From the NCBI RefSeq assembly GCF_002078875.1, contig NC_034415.1, positions 23,971,381 through 24,035,380 of the forward strand: 64,000 bases of DNA, written 5' to 3'. This DNA comes from Numida meleagris. Lineage: Eukaryota > Chordata > Aves > Galliformes > Numididae. The notes under the pieces are model-generated. The model was given only the letters and a program-made list of their open reading frames with translations, ran no database searches and was not told the origin of the DNA. The translations under genes and the position numbers were made by a program. Position 1 is the first letter of the stretch; every line of letters begins with the position of its first letter. Below are positions 34,550 to 46,900 of the stretch, piece by piece.

Positions 34550-36500
34550 TAACTCTCCGTGAGAGAGCAGAGCCTGACGCCGCAGCCGCCCGGAGGTGAC
34601 CGCCGAGCCGCGGCTCCCGGCGGCAGAGTCCCCGCAGCGCTCGATGCCCCCGCGCGGGGCTTCCTCCCCGCGGCGCTCCGAACCCACAGCCGCTCTCCCA
34701 CCGACACCCAGCGCTGAACGCGGGGTGAGGGAGGCTGAAGGGAAAGATACACAGCGCACAGCGCGGGGACGTGCGGTGTCCGTGAGAAAACAGAGCGGTT
34801 GGAGTTTTTTTCAGGGCAAAATACACCTTAAAGCAGGGTAAAAGGCACCTTAAAATGCAGCGCGCTCGGAGCGCTCTGCCGGCTGCAAGAAGGGCCCTTG
34901 CTACATTTAATAGCAATTTTCTGGTGAGCGAGGATCCCACGTAGGCCGTAAGCTATTAACACCCATTGCGATGCGAACAGGGACACCGAGGGACTCCCCG
35001 CCATGCCCCCAGAAGTGCTCTCGCCTTCGGCTGCGGGCCGGGCGCTGACACAACCCAGTTCCGCCGGCGCTGGGGGCTGGGCCCGTACGGGGGGCAGCGG
35101 CGGGCCCGTAGCAGGGGGTACGTGCGCCAGGAACAGCGCTCTGCCCGGCCGTGCTCCTCTCCCGGTGCGGCCGCAGGTACCCGCTGAGCTCGGGCTGTCG
35201 AAGGGAGTTTGAGAGAAAACAGCCGTTAAATAGGAAAGCGTGCTTGTTTGATGGACACTGTCACTGTTAATAATGTCACCAACGTGTGTTCTTATTACTG
35301 CAATGTACATGGTATAGATTGCTCAGATGGATTTTGCTTTCACTGCTTTGCAGTAGGAGCTGCAGACAAAGCACTGATGCCCCAGATACCCCAGGTACAG
35401 CAATACACCCTTACAGTGAAGCAAACAGCAATTTCCTTCCCGTATGAACCTTTTAATTTATAGAAACATATTGTTTTGTGTAAAGAAGGCAGCAGATAAT
35501 TAACTGTATTCATTTAATCTAATTATAGGCCTCTGAGGCAAAAAGCTGACACTTTTCATTGTGGTATATTCAGAGAAGTTAATTGAAAAAACATTGCAGC
35601 CACAAGGCATAACATGCCCCGCGTATATTTGATACTAATTCTTTTTTTTGAGGACTGGGGCGAATGTGATGCCCACCCGAGATAAGGACTGCTGGAGTAG
35701 GGCAGATGCTGCGGAGCCGTTATGCAATGCTGCAGCGCTGCAATATCTCTGCAGTCCCGGAGCCAACCACAGACAGCTTAATTTGCCAAATTGTGAGCTG
35801 GTTTTGTAATGTACACAAGTATCTATTACAAATTAAGAAAGGATTGAGTGCGCTTTTAGCTGGGACGGAGGTCAGGGTTGGAGCAGAGAACTGTGTCTCG
35901 AAGTGCGGGCTCAGTGAGCAGCCCCCAGCCCTCCCTAACCCCCAAGATGAGAGTTTTTCGGAGTTCTCAGGCAATAGGAGCACCGGAGCTGGGTCATTGG
36001 CAGTGTTCTCTGCGGTTTTCAGCTCTCAGTATTACACGCTGACAAATGCACAGCGAATCAACGCTTGCAGCTCCCGACTGTATCACAATAAACGCAAGAC
36101 GGACCCTTTGCTCTTATGAGTAATTTCTCCCATCACCTGATGCACACCAACAACTCCATCTGACAGCACTGCTGCTTTCATTCTCAAAGGGAAAGTGAAC
36201 CAGCAGAGCCTTCCAGAAGAAAGGGGCTGCAGCAGCCCCCCCGCGCTGGCTGGGGGCAGAGCCGCCGCTTCTGCTAAAGAAATCCCAACCCGCGAGCCCG
36301 ATCGGCACAAATAGCAGTTTTTTCCCCCTTGTTTTACCAAGGGAATGAAGCAGGTGCCCGCTGCTCCGGCAGCACCGGGGGCAGCAGNNNNNNNNNNNNN
36401 NNNNNNNNNNNNNNNNNNNNNNNNNNNNNNNNNNNNNNNNNNNNNNNCCCCCGCAGCCCAGTCCTTTGCTCCTCTCCCCCCGCGCTGGAGCCCAGTTCCT
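34550..36500. other. CpG-rich to mixed sequence, no recognised gene
   Basis: GC-rich to about 35.2 kb, then mixed. The stretch 35220-35860 is less GC-rich and contains TAATTAAC, CTAATTATAG and GTTAATTG within 90 bp. Open frames at 35248-35463 and 35706-36119 have no family I recognise. The region ends in a second assembly gap. Confidence 0.45.
36388..36447. other. Assembly gap (60 N)
   Basis: Unknown bases between GGGGGCAGCAG on the left and CCCCCGCAGCC on the right, which points to a GC-rich hard-to-sequence segment. Translations across this gap are meaningless. Confidence 0.95.
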
Positions 36501-39500
36501 GCAGAGATGCTGTGAACGAACCCAGGGAAACTCATTGCTGGCGGCCCCATTTCCAATCACTCTAAGTATTTTCAAATGTAGTTTGCAGAAATGATTTCTT
36601 ACTGTGCTTAAAAAAGAAGCGTGTTGCACTTTGCAATTCGAATGTTTGTTAACAAAGGCAGAGGAAGTCTGAAAAGTAAACAGTGACATGCAGTCACCTT
36701 AACTCCCACTCAAGAGCTCCAGAATATTGAACAAAGCAGCTTTTTAACGTCAAAATAATGTATTGCAATAGAAGTTACCCATACCCTATTCTTATTTTCT
36801 TATATTCCTATTCTTATATCACAAAAGATGAATCATAATTTGCACAGATATCCAACTCAGACACTCAGCCCATGCTCAGGGCACACTCAGCTCTCCCCCC
36901 TCCAAGCTTACTTCCCAGCCCAGCCCCTACCTCTCCTGCCCACACAACTCTATGGGGATCCCTGCCCCATTCCAAGCTCTGCCTTCCTGCTCTCCTGCAC
37001 TTTATATTCACCTCCCGGTGCAAACCTTTCATCTGTACCTCATCCCAGCTCTTCCTCTTCAATTATTTCCCCTGGCACCTTACCCTCATTATCCTTACCC
37101 ACCTCTCACATCCTTTCTCCTCTGCGTAGCAGAGTCTCACTCTATCCCCACGTTGCTCTGCTCACAAGGACTCACTACACTGCGTCCACCCGACCCCAGC
37201 CCAGGCTGCCTCAGCTGCCCAGGAGCGGGGTGACAATGCCTGATCCCCTGCCTGGGAGCATGCAGGCCACTCTTTGGGGACTGCAGCTGCCCTTTATCCC
37301 CGACCACGTTCCAGCTGAGGTCTTACAGTGTCTCAGAACTCTGTTACATTTGGATGCACTTCTGTGAAACCACATCAGCTGCACTGCTAGATTTCGAGTT
37401 GCCACTCAGAAGGTGCAGTGCCGGGCTTGGCCAGTGTTAGTGTTGCCTCTCAGATTCCTTCTGTAAATAAATGGGGATACCAACACTGCTGAAGGGAGCG
37501 ACTTTATTATGATTATCATTGTTCCTTAACACGAGCAAAATATTTTGTTAACTTTATGCTTGAGGATGACCACCGTGGTTTAGCCAGAAACTGCCAAAAA
37601 TTAAACCTGGGGCAGATATTTGGCTTGGAACATGTCAGCCCAACTGTTACCAGCAAGTGGAAAACGATGCTACGGTGGAGCACAGGGAGCAAAGCAGAGC
37701 AGTGCCATGGCTCTGGCCTGGATGGGGGAGATTTTTAGGTGACCTGGACAGAATTGTTCTGGTAGCAGGTTGGCAGAATTAAGCAGAATTCAGTCACATT
37801 TCACATTTTGAAAGAAATGATCAAAAGGTGTTCCACAGGGATGAAATGTGATGGAGAGAGCAGAAGGAAGGAGTGAAGGAGTTGGCTGTAGGAGAACACC
37901 AACAGCAGCAGAAGCCCAAGAAGTTTGTTTGGGGTTGTCAGCCACCCCGCTTCTGGGTCACCGTGCAATGGACGAAACCTGCACAGTAACTAGTGCTGGG
38001 TGCTAGCTGGCATTTAGAATTGTTACTTTTCAATTTTTTTTTTTTTCTGTTAAGTGAGATAGAAGCAGAGTCACAGCAGTCCTTTCTAATGTACAATGAG
38101 CTTCCTGTTAATTTGCAAGGTAAATCACTGTGTTTTTTTTCCAACCTGTGAGATTAATGCTTTTCAATTCTGTCAGCAGAACAAATGGATTGTCTGCCAC
38201 TTGACAGCACATTTGCCTAAAAGATATCTTCTAGCTTGAAAAGAAGCTCGTTCAGGAAGTCCTGTGGCCTTTGTTTTGCAGGAAGTCAGCCCAGATGAAA
38301 TGGTGGTCCCCTCTGGCCAGTTCACCTCTGTCAGGCTTTGTGATTTTAACAGCAAAATTAGACAATGCCCTGAACTTTCTGAGCTGTTAAAATATTTGGA
38401 GTGGGGCTGCACACAGCCTGAGCTGGAAGGAGTGTGGCTGCATTTATGCAAAATGCTTTATGTTAGTGACTGAAATTATATTAATTATGCTCAAAACGGT
38501 GACCTGCGATAAAACTGCATGGAGAAAAGGAGAAAATTAAAACTGCTCTAATAAAAATGTATGTTTACACAGAGAGTTAATCTGGCTTCACACCCCCAAC
38601 CAAAAAAAAAAAAAAAAAAAGTTGAATTTTCATGCTGGGTGTTGCTGCTTGGCTCACACGTGTGTTTGCCTTTCCTAGAAGTGCAGGTGTTCAACAAATT
38701 CAGATTTTTTATTTCCTTTTAAGCTTTAATACTAAAGCCTCAGCTTGCAATGCTCAGTTCTGTGACTGCTGCAGCATTTCTATAACCTGTCTCATTCATA
38801 ATGGCATTTTACCCTCAGCATCTTCTTCCATTTGATACAGTTTATCAAGGTTTAAGGACAGCAGAGAAATTGGCCTGACGGCACAATGTAATGAGGCACA
38901 AAGCAGCCTTCAAAGAGAAAAAGTAGCAGGAAGTTCTCTCATACCAGGTATTAAAAATAGACTGCACCAAGTACTGGAATGCGCACAGTGGTTATGTAAT
39001 GGCTTTTCAGTGACATGCATTAGGAAATACTCTCAGAAAATGGTTTTCCTTCATAACACCCAGTCTGCTTCTCTGAAGTTTGGAAGTTCTTCATGTGGAT
39101 ACTTCTAAGAAGTCTAAAATTACAATGTTCATTTGAAAAACCTATCAATTAGCAAGCCACATAATGACACCATCTAATGGTACAATTGAAGTATTTGAAT
39201 TTAATATACCATTTTCATAATGGCACAATGTGAAACATATGATGGAATCCCATTTTTCCCCCCCCACATGTTAGGCTTGATTTATTTCTGACAATGTAGT
39301 AATTTTGCACTGGAGGCACCAAAAGAGAGAAATCAATTTGGGTACATGACATGGATAATGAGAGTGCTGGCTGTTTTGGAGCACTGAGAAGAGTGTATTT
39401 GTTATTAGGTGCCTTTTGCAAACGGGGGGGCGTCTGTGGAGTACTGAGAGGAGTCAGAGGAGTTCTACCTAGCTGCTCCTATATGGGGGAAACTAAACAG

Positions 39501-42500
39501 AGAATTATTTTGAAGAACATCTTCCTCAGAGTTTTCCTTAAAGCTCTCCTAGAGGTCCAGCCCTTGGATCTCGGAAGGTTAATGTGAGAAGATAATAAAG
39601 GAGATGTAAAGAATTAAAGTCTACCATTGGGATTTTCATAATCCCACTGTTTTCTTGGATTATATAATGTTCAGAGCAAATCTGCAGTATCCTCTGCCTA
39701 TAGCAAGGGTATCATTCAAGGAGGACAACATTACTTTCTTGCCTGCCCCCAAAATTTTCTGTTTTTCCATCACAGCCTTTAGACTTTCAGGGCTACATTG
39801 AACTTATCAGTAACAATATTAATTTATAAATAAATTTATACACCTCTGCTGCCCTAGTCAATACCTACAACATAGTGTCAGGATTTCCCACATTGCCATG
39901 TATCAGGGTGTGCCCAGCAGCACAGTTAGGGACAGTTTTCATCACCCACCTGTGTCAGACATGATGAGTGTCAGAAACATTATAGTGGGTGAAATCCTGT
40001 CCATGTTTTGTCTCCTACAAATAAGTTTTTCCTCTTTCATGTAGCATATTAAATACCAAGAGATCCTGAATGGTCAGACATGACCATGGTAGAGCAATGT
40101 AAGTCTTGCTTTAAGATGAGTAAAACTTCACTCTCAGATAGGTCTGGCTTTCCTGTGTTATATTTAACATATTTTCTAAGCTAAAAATGCAGGAGCATTA
40201 TTGTTTCACTCTGTTCTTTTTTTTGTGTGAGAGCACAGGAAAGCCTTTGAGCTACTCCAGGCACAATCAGATAAAAGATTGGATTTGTTTTCTCTCATTA
40301 CCGTCCTGCAAAATGACCAAATTTAAAAATCCATACTAATGTGCACAAAAAACCTGTACCATACTCAGTGCATTTCAGAAAGATACACAAATAACAAAAG
40401 CAAGAGAACAAGTTGTCCCCTTGTAGAGAAACAGTTAGATAAAATATTTACAAATATCTGAAATGGCAGTCTGAAATAAAATGAAATAGGGAAAGCTGAA
40501 TCTGTGTAGAAAATCTATATTGCAAGACAAGTAAGGAAGTGAGCCTTAGAGCTGAGACAAAAGTTCTGCTTTTAAAAATGACCAATATCATTTCTTTTTA
40601 AAGTGATCAAGGCCACAAAAATGAAAGAAAAAAATGCTTAAATGATCAACGGGTTTATTTGCTTCTAGATGTTGTTATACAAATGCATTTCTGGGAATCT
40701 GGAGTCAGAAAGTAAGCTGTGAATAAATCAGCACTTGTTTTTCTACACTGGTGCACATGCAGAGCTGCAGTTGTTTACGTGGGGAGGAACACTGCTCATG
40801 CATAGTACTCAGTAATGCTCCCAACTACAGGCAGACCCTCATCGTTCAGCTTGAGCATTGTACGTGAACTGAAGCAAATAACATTCTACATTTCCTTTCA
40901 TATTTTATGACAATTTTTGTGCAAGCAAAACTGCCTTGAATCAGCTTTCATCCATTTTGAGGAAAAGCCATTTTAGGGCAACAGAGAATTGCAAACTCCT
41001 CTTTCATACAGGTTTTCTGCAAGCTGTGCTCCAGTGAATTTTTGTGACTATATCTGAGTTTTATTGGATATATGCACTTGACTTTTCATATGATATTTGT
41101 TGTCACTGAATTTGACATTCAAGGTCAATGTTTCAAACAGATTTGTAGTTGAAAGCTTGCATTTTAGCTGGATTTAAAAACTTAGGTCTTTTCTGTCCCT
41201 ACACGAACATGGGAAACCTTATTTACAAATTCAGAGAAAAAAATATATATTTTTTCCAAAATTAACTGTTATTTTGCTTGCAATTTTCCTTTTGTTCACA
41301 TACCTATGTTCTCTTTATGTTGCTGACTTGTCTAAAAAAAAAATCCTATTAGTATGTTCATAAATTGGGCAGAATTGTTACAACTTATGAAAATCAAACA
41401 AAAGCTCTCCCACACCACATTTTCATCAACTTTTCTGAAATACAGAGATTATCCTGTAGCACTTAGGGCTATAATTTTATGGTAGGAAGAAATTCTGAAT
41501 TTTACACTGCTTGCTGATTATGTACAACATGAGAATAGATGATACCATTCCAGTCAGGACCAATAACAGGATGTCTTCACATTATCTTTATTGCATTAAC
41601 CTTTTCCTTTGTTTGAGATAGAATTCCCCTTGAGGGGAAGAAAAATGATGCTGACACAACTTACTATTGCAAAGGAATCATATGGTCTATTTCCCAAGCA
41701 TTTAATTTGGCCACAACCTGTTTAACTTAGAGAAGCTATTAAAAAAAAATAAAAAGAGAGAGAGAGACCAAGTTCTATAGAGGTGGTTAGTAGTTCTAAA
41801 GCAATGAGGGATATTGACAGGCATTATCATCTTTTGAAAATGCTGCAGAGGGAATGTGGGCTGGAACAGAAGACTGAGAAAAGATAGACTTCATACTGCA
41901 AAAGCACAAATAAAGAAAAATTGATATTTGGTACTTTTCCTGATAGATAAATCTGAAATTTGGGACAGGAATTGGGATTAATACTCCTGCCTAAACCTGA
42001 GCCATCTGCTTGCAAGGTAGCTATCACAATCTGAGAGACGGTGTAGTCTGCTGCAAAAATGCCAATGCATTAAATCCCTACTACTTCCAAGTGAGCGGGT
42101 CTGAGTTTAACTTTTGCCCTTTTTTTTTTTTCTTTGTTACCTCTGCCATTCTGGTAGCATTTCCATGTGCACACCCCTTGCCTGAGTCCACTCTGCCATT
42201 AGGCAATCTGGGATTCTTAACCCATTGCCTCCAATTCTACCAGCCCGCTGCCTCCTGTCATTCTCTCACAGCTGTATTTCAGCTTTTCAAAGTCCAGTTT
42301 GGCTCAGGCTGTCATCACAGCAACATCTACCCAGAATAAAATCTTTCTGGGACCACACAGGTATAATTTTTTAGTGAAACACACCACATTTTGTCTGGAC
42401 AAAGGAGTTAAGGGCAATGGAAAATGGAGAGAGATTAGGATTTGGCTTGTTATCAATCACTCATGAAATCTCTCCCAGAGTAAACTCTGTTTCATTGGGA

Positions 42501-43850
42501 ATATTTATTGTCCAGGAAGCAACACTTAGAATCTTCCTCACCATAAAAGAATTCAGCAGAATCCTGGAGAAGAAGGAGGTTAATTACTCAAAGAACTCTG
42601 CCAGTAGCCTGATTGCAATCTGTAACGATGCACTGTTCTTCCACGAAACAGGCAGGCATAAGCAAATATTTATAATAATTCTAATTTCTAATAAATGACT
42701 AACAGACATGAATACAAATTTGGAACGGATAACACACCTCTCTTGGTGTACTGTGTACCGTGAAGACAATCAGATCCCATTTTGTTAGCATGTCCTAGAG
42801 ATGACTTATTTTCAAAGAATTACCTTTTATAATTTTAGATTCCAGAGAAATCTGATTCCCAGAAGTTCAGGGATTGCTCTTACTAAACTGACCCCAAAGA
42901 AAGCCTCTGTTGCACTCTGTGTGCAGTTTCTTCCTCTCCTGGCTGCCCTCGTCCCATCCACCAGCCAATGTCACCACTGGTGACACCGCCTCCATGCTGC
43001 CAGCTTGCCTGGCCTGCACGGGGGTGTGCACGTGAGTAGGAGAGCTCTGCACAGGGGCTCCTTCTGAAAGAAATGCGAATTTGCTCAGAAATACGAATTT
43101 GAATCTTGGGACCAGATATCCATTCATTTCTTAAGAGCAAATACAGCAGACAACCAATGCTGCACTTTTTCTGTTATTCAAACCTGCTGCTAACAATGAA
43201 GAAGATGATGTCATTCCCTGGATGTGACAAAGGACTAATATTATATGCAGTAAAAACAATGAGTCAACAGTTTCTATGCCCTTGAGGTCAAAGCATTCAA
43301 CAGTTCTGCATGTAGACTGTTCTTTTTGTACACAGAGTTAGTAGCTGTATATTAATACAAAACATGCAAAATCAATATATAATTAAAACGTATGTTTCAT
43401 GAGTTTAAATAAAAATATTTTAAACTCAAGCTGAAAGTCCAATTGAAGTATCTTATATCATAAGCTAAATGATACTACTTTTACTCAAATGTGTAAATTA
43501 TAACATTAGAAAACATCTTTTTTCTTTTTCAAAAATACTTTATCTACATTAAATTATCAATTTTACAAACTTGAAAGGCCCTTGGAAAGCACTATATTCA
43601 GTAATGTTCATTGGAACTGTATTAATTCAGCAACTGAATAATACAAAATATTCTAGAGATATTTGTAAGAGTCTGAAATACAAGAAAGACCTTTAACATG
43701 AAAACGTGCTTTGTGAGACAGTAGAAAGCAAGGAGTCTGATGACCAGAGTTTCTTCTCTATTTCCCAGACTTTCAGGGACACACAGAGCATTGACCAAAT
43801 CCTGTCCATCTTCAACCCCAGATTCCTTCAACATGGGGTGATATAAGAAA
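36450..43850. other. Intergenic region, left part
   Basis: AT-rich, apart from a pyrimidine-rich block at about 36.85-37.35 kb with a chance 179-codon frame. A-runs occur near 38604-38621. I recognise no gene, no CR1 and no RNA gene in this 7.4 kb. Conserved regulatory elements could be hidden here, but sequence alone does not show them. Confidence 0.5.
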
Positions 43851-43909
43851 TGCCTAGCCCAGACACAGCTCCTTCTTCAGTAAACCTAAAATCATCATGG
43901 AGGATTATT

Positions 43910-43990
43910 AACCTCCTTATAAAGATGGGGAAACTGAAGCACAGAGAAGTGCCAGCTCAAGGTCATTTACAAGTCAGGAGAGTTTCGAAA
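43910..43990 (-). mobile_element. MIR-like ancient SINE relic
   Basis: The stretch AAGATGGGGAAACTGAAGCA followed by CAGAGAAGTGCCAGCTCAAG and GTCATTTACAAGTCAGGAGA resembles the 3' part of the MIR consensus (GATGAGGAAACTGAGGCACAGAGAGGTTAAG and the following AAGGTCACACAGCTAGTAAGTGG, recalled). The order and spacing fit. MIR is an old amniote SINE family of which birds keep few copies. Strand depends on the consensus used: as written the match reads along the plus strand. Confidence 0.5.
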
Positions 43991-46900
43991 AAACAAACAG
44001 GTTTCTCAATCCACTGGGCTTTACTGCTTCTCTGAATATCTGCTCAATAATGTCCCTTTTCAAAACTAGAAATAATTTAATAACTTTAAGGAGTTTTAAT
44101 TTTTTTCCATGCTGTTGCTAAAAATAATTTTATTTTGTGGAAAAATTGGTGTGCTGGTTGAGTTTGGCTTTCTGCCATGCAACCGAAGGCAGGAGCCCTG
44201 TGCTGGCTGCGGCCTACACACCCTGACAAAGCAGACTCAGAGATAAGAGGGCTAAAGCTGTAGGAAGAAAGGCCATTTTGCCTGCATTGATTCTAGCTCG
44301 TTGACAGTGTTTGGGGCTAAGACGAGTCCTAGTGTGGAATAAGTGGAATTCTGCAACCTGGCAATTACTTGAAATTAAACCTTAGGAAAATCCCTACAAG
44401 TTTGTTCTGGCACACTGACAGAGCGCTATGCAAAGTTTTCTGAATTTATGCTGCCCATTTTGTTGCGTCACCTAAAATAACTGTTTGCAAATGTACATAG
44501 ACATAACCTGCAAAGAAGATGCCAGGCCTTAGGGATTATTTACCCAAAACAAGAAGAAAGCACATCTGGGGTGCTGGCTTTTCAGCCCTTTTGCAGCTTT
44601 ATTAAAGATGTAAATGAAGAAGTGTAACACAGAGTTCATAATCAGGCTGTGATTTATGACATATTTTTCAGAAATTTAAACCACATTCAAAGTCTTACAG
44701 GTATCCCCAGGGTTACATTACACTGCTCAGGCAAAGTGAGGAAGGTTCTGAGTTGTCCAGCAGTCCCCACAGATCCTCACACATCCTCTACCTTGTGGTA
44801 GATCTCACAAGATTTTAACGACAAGATCTCATCAGTGGACTTCAATTAAAACATATATATTTCCACTGAGAAATTGCTCTTATAAACTCAAATCAAGTCA
44901 GATTAAAGTAAATTCATTATGCCTGAAACATAACTTTGGTATTAGAAAATGCCATAAACCGTTATTCGAAGACTGGAGCCTATTGTGGTCTGCTAAAGCA
45001 AATCACATTTTTGCTGCTGATTACAGAGGGAGACATATTTGTTCACTCGTGATATTATAAACAGAATTTCCTCTGGATATCTCCAGCTGATTACAGATTG
45101 TGCTGCATGTGGTGCTTGGAGTTTGACATTGCAATTGATCCTCCATAGTGATGACTCAAGAAGGACACAATGGTTTTAGTATCATATGCAAGAGTGAGGA
45201 AATGTTTTTCCCATGTGAAATAGAGATAGACATTACAATCCCTTTTTTACGTTGTGAAATTGTTCATGCAACATCTCTTGCTGCCTAATGAAAAGCAAGA
45301 TATGCATGTGGTGTGGAAAGGTTCACACACTGCTGCCACGTTAGGTCTGCAGCTCAACAGAATACGTATATTTATGCTGTCCCATGACTCACACAAATTT
45401 AATTATTTTAAAGGTAATTTTATCATTCACATAACTATTTAATAAGTAGATTTATGAAGAAAAAATAAACATTACAGCTCATTTCCAACTGTGTTCCAAG
45501 AAAGGTCTTTATCTGACCTTTGCTTTTAAAGCTCTGACCCCAGCAACAAACTTAAGAAACTTGCAGAACAGTAAGTACTCCAAGTACTGTTGAAGCTGCT
45601 CCTTTGTTAAACAGGATATTGCAAGTTTAAATTAGGAGGAGAGATTTCAATTTGGGAACATACTGAAGACCATAGTTAAATTGAAACGTATCTTCAAATT
45701 ATCTTGTAAACCAGAGTTTACATAAATAGGAGACTTTTCCAAAATAAAATTATAATGAAAACTCCAAGAAGCAAAGACAAATTAATACGAATTTAGAAGC
45801 GACACCCACCTTATTATTTCAAAATCTTGCTAGTAAGACATTTAACAAAACTGAAAGATTGTTCACTGTAAGTTTGGTAACAGAAATGAATCAGACCAGT
45901 ATAATTTCTAACTTCATAAGACAAATGTATTCTTAATACTAATAAATAATTAATAAACCTCCAAGTTCCAGGCAGAACCACCCCAAGTCCTTTCCCCAGG
46001 TTGACACGCAGCTCTGAAGCCTGCACTGCTACAGGGAAACGTGAGAGGTGTTATGGGAACGGTCTGGCTCACCCCAAGCACCACTTGCCAAGCGGGAGCA
46101 GCAGTGGGTGCCTCTCTCCAAGCCAAGGCTGGAGCCAACCTGTTCCTGAACCACAGCAGGAGGCTGGGGATGTGGGATGGACAGTGGGGCCTGCTCCTGG
46201 ACCCTGGTGTTCAGTAAGCAGGCACAGAGGGACTTCAGGTAAATGGGTATGGGGCGGGCTTTCTTATGGAGATGGAGAGATGGGTGAGGTTTTAAGCGGG
46301 ATCGTTTTTCTTGTAGCATGTACAAATATTATCTACTCTATCAGTGAGATGAAATTATTTGCCTTTCAAAGTCTTCTGCATAGCTGGAATAGTTATTACT
46401 CATTCTTCTCAATAGAAACCTAGTACTGTGGTTTTGATGACAGTGAGATCTATACTGATCTCTCATGCTTTCAGATGGAAATGTAGTGTCTCCTTCCCTA
46501 TCTGTGATCAAGACCACTCTTACAAAGACATTTCTAAAGACATTAAGAATAAAGTTCATCTTCATTTGTTTGCAAATTCTGGTTCCAGTCCTCCACAATT
46601 AATCAGCTTTTTCCTAGAAGTCTTGCTAAGTACTAATTAGGAAATTGTCTGATTTCTCTTGCAAATGCTATACTACATATCAATTTTTCATCAGGGATAA
46701 AATATTACATCTTAAACAGGAGTGGACGTTATCACTTCAGAAGTGCTTATATGTATTTCCTGTGCTTAGATACACCCTAGTAGTAATAATACCACAATTA
46801 CCAGAATGTATAATCTATGATATAGTACTGTGCAAATCAACACAGAGCTGAATGAGCTGCACACATCCTGCAGGATACCACTGCCATTCTAAATTGCTTC

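Noticed and set aside
36083..36689. Open frames of 157 and 191 codons on the minus strand
   Set aside because: They run through the 60-N gap; the continuous frame is an artefact.
36828..37367. 179-codon Pro/Ser/Leu-rich plus-strand frame
   Set aside because: It lies in a pyrimidine-rich block where stop codons are rare by composition. It has no domain, no splice context and no Kozak support.
44150..44400. Possible LTR fragment
   Set aside because: Some phrases recall avian LTRs, but there is no TG...CA pair, target duplication or polyadenylation structure that I can defend.
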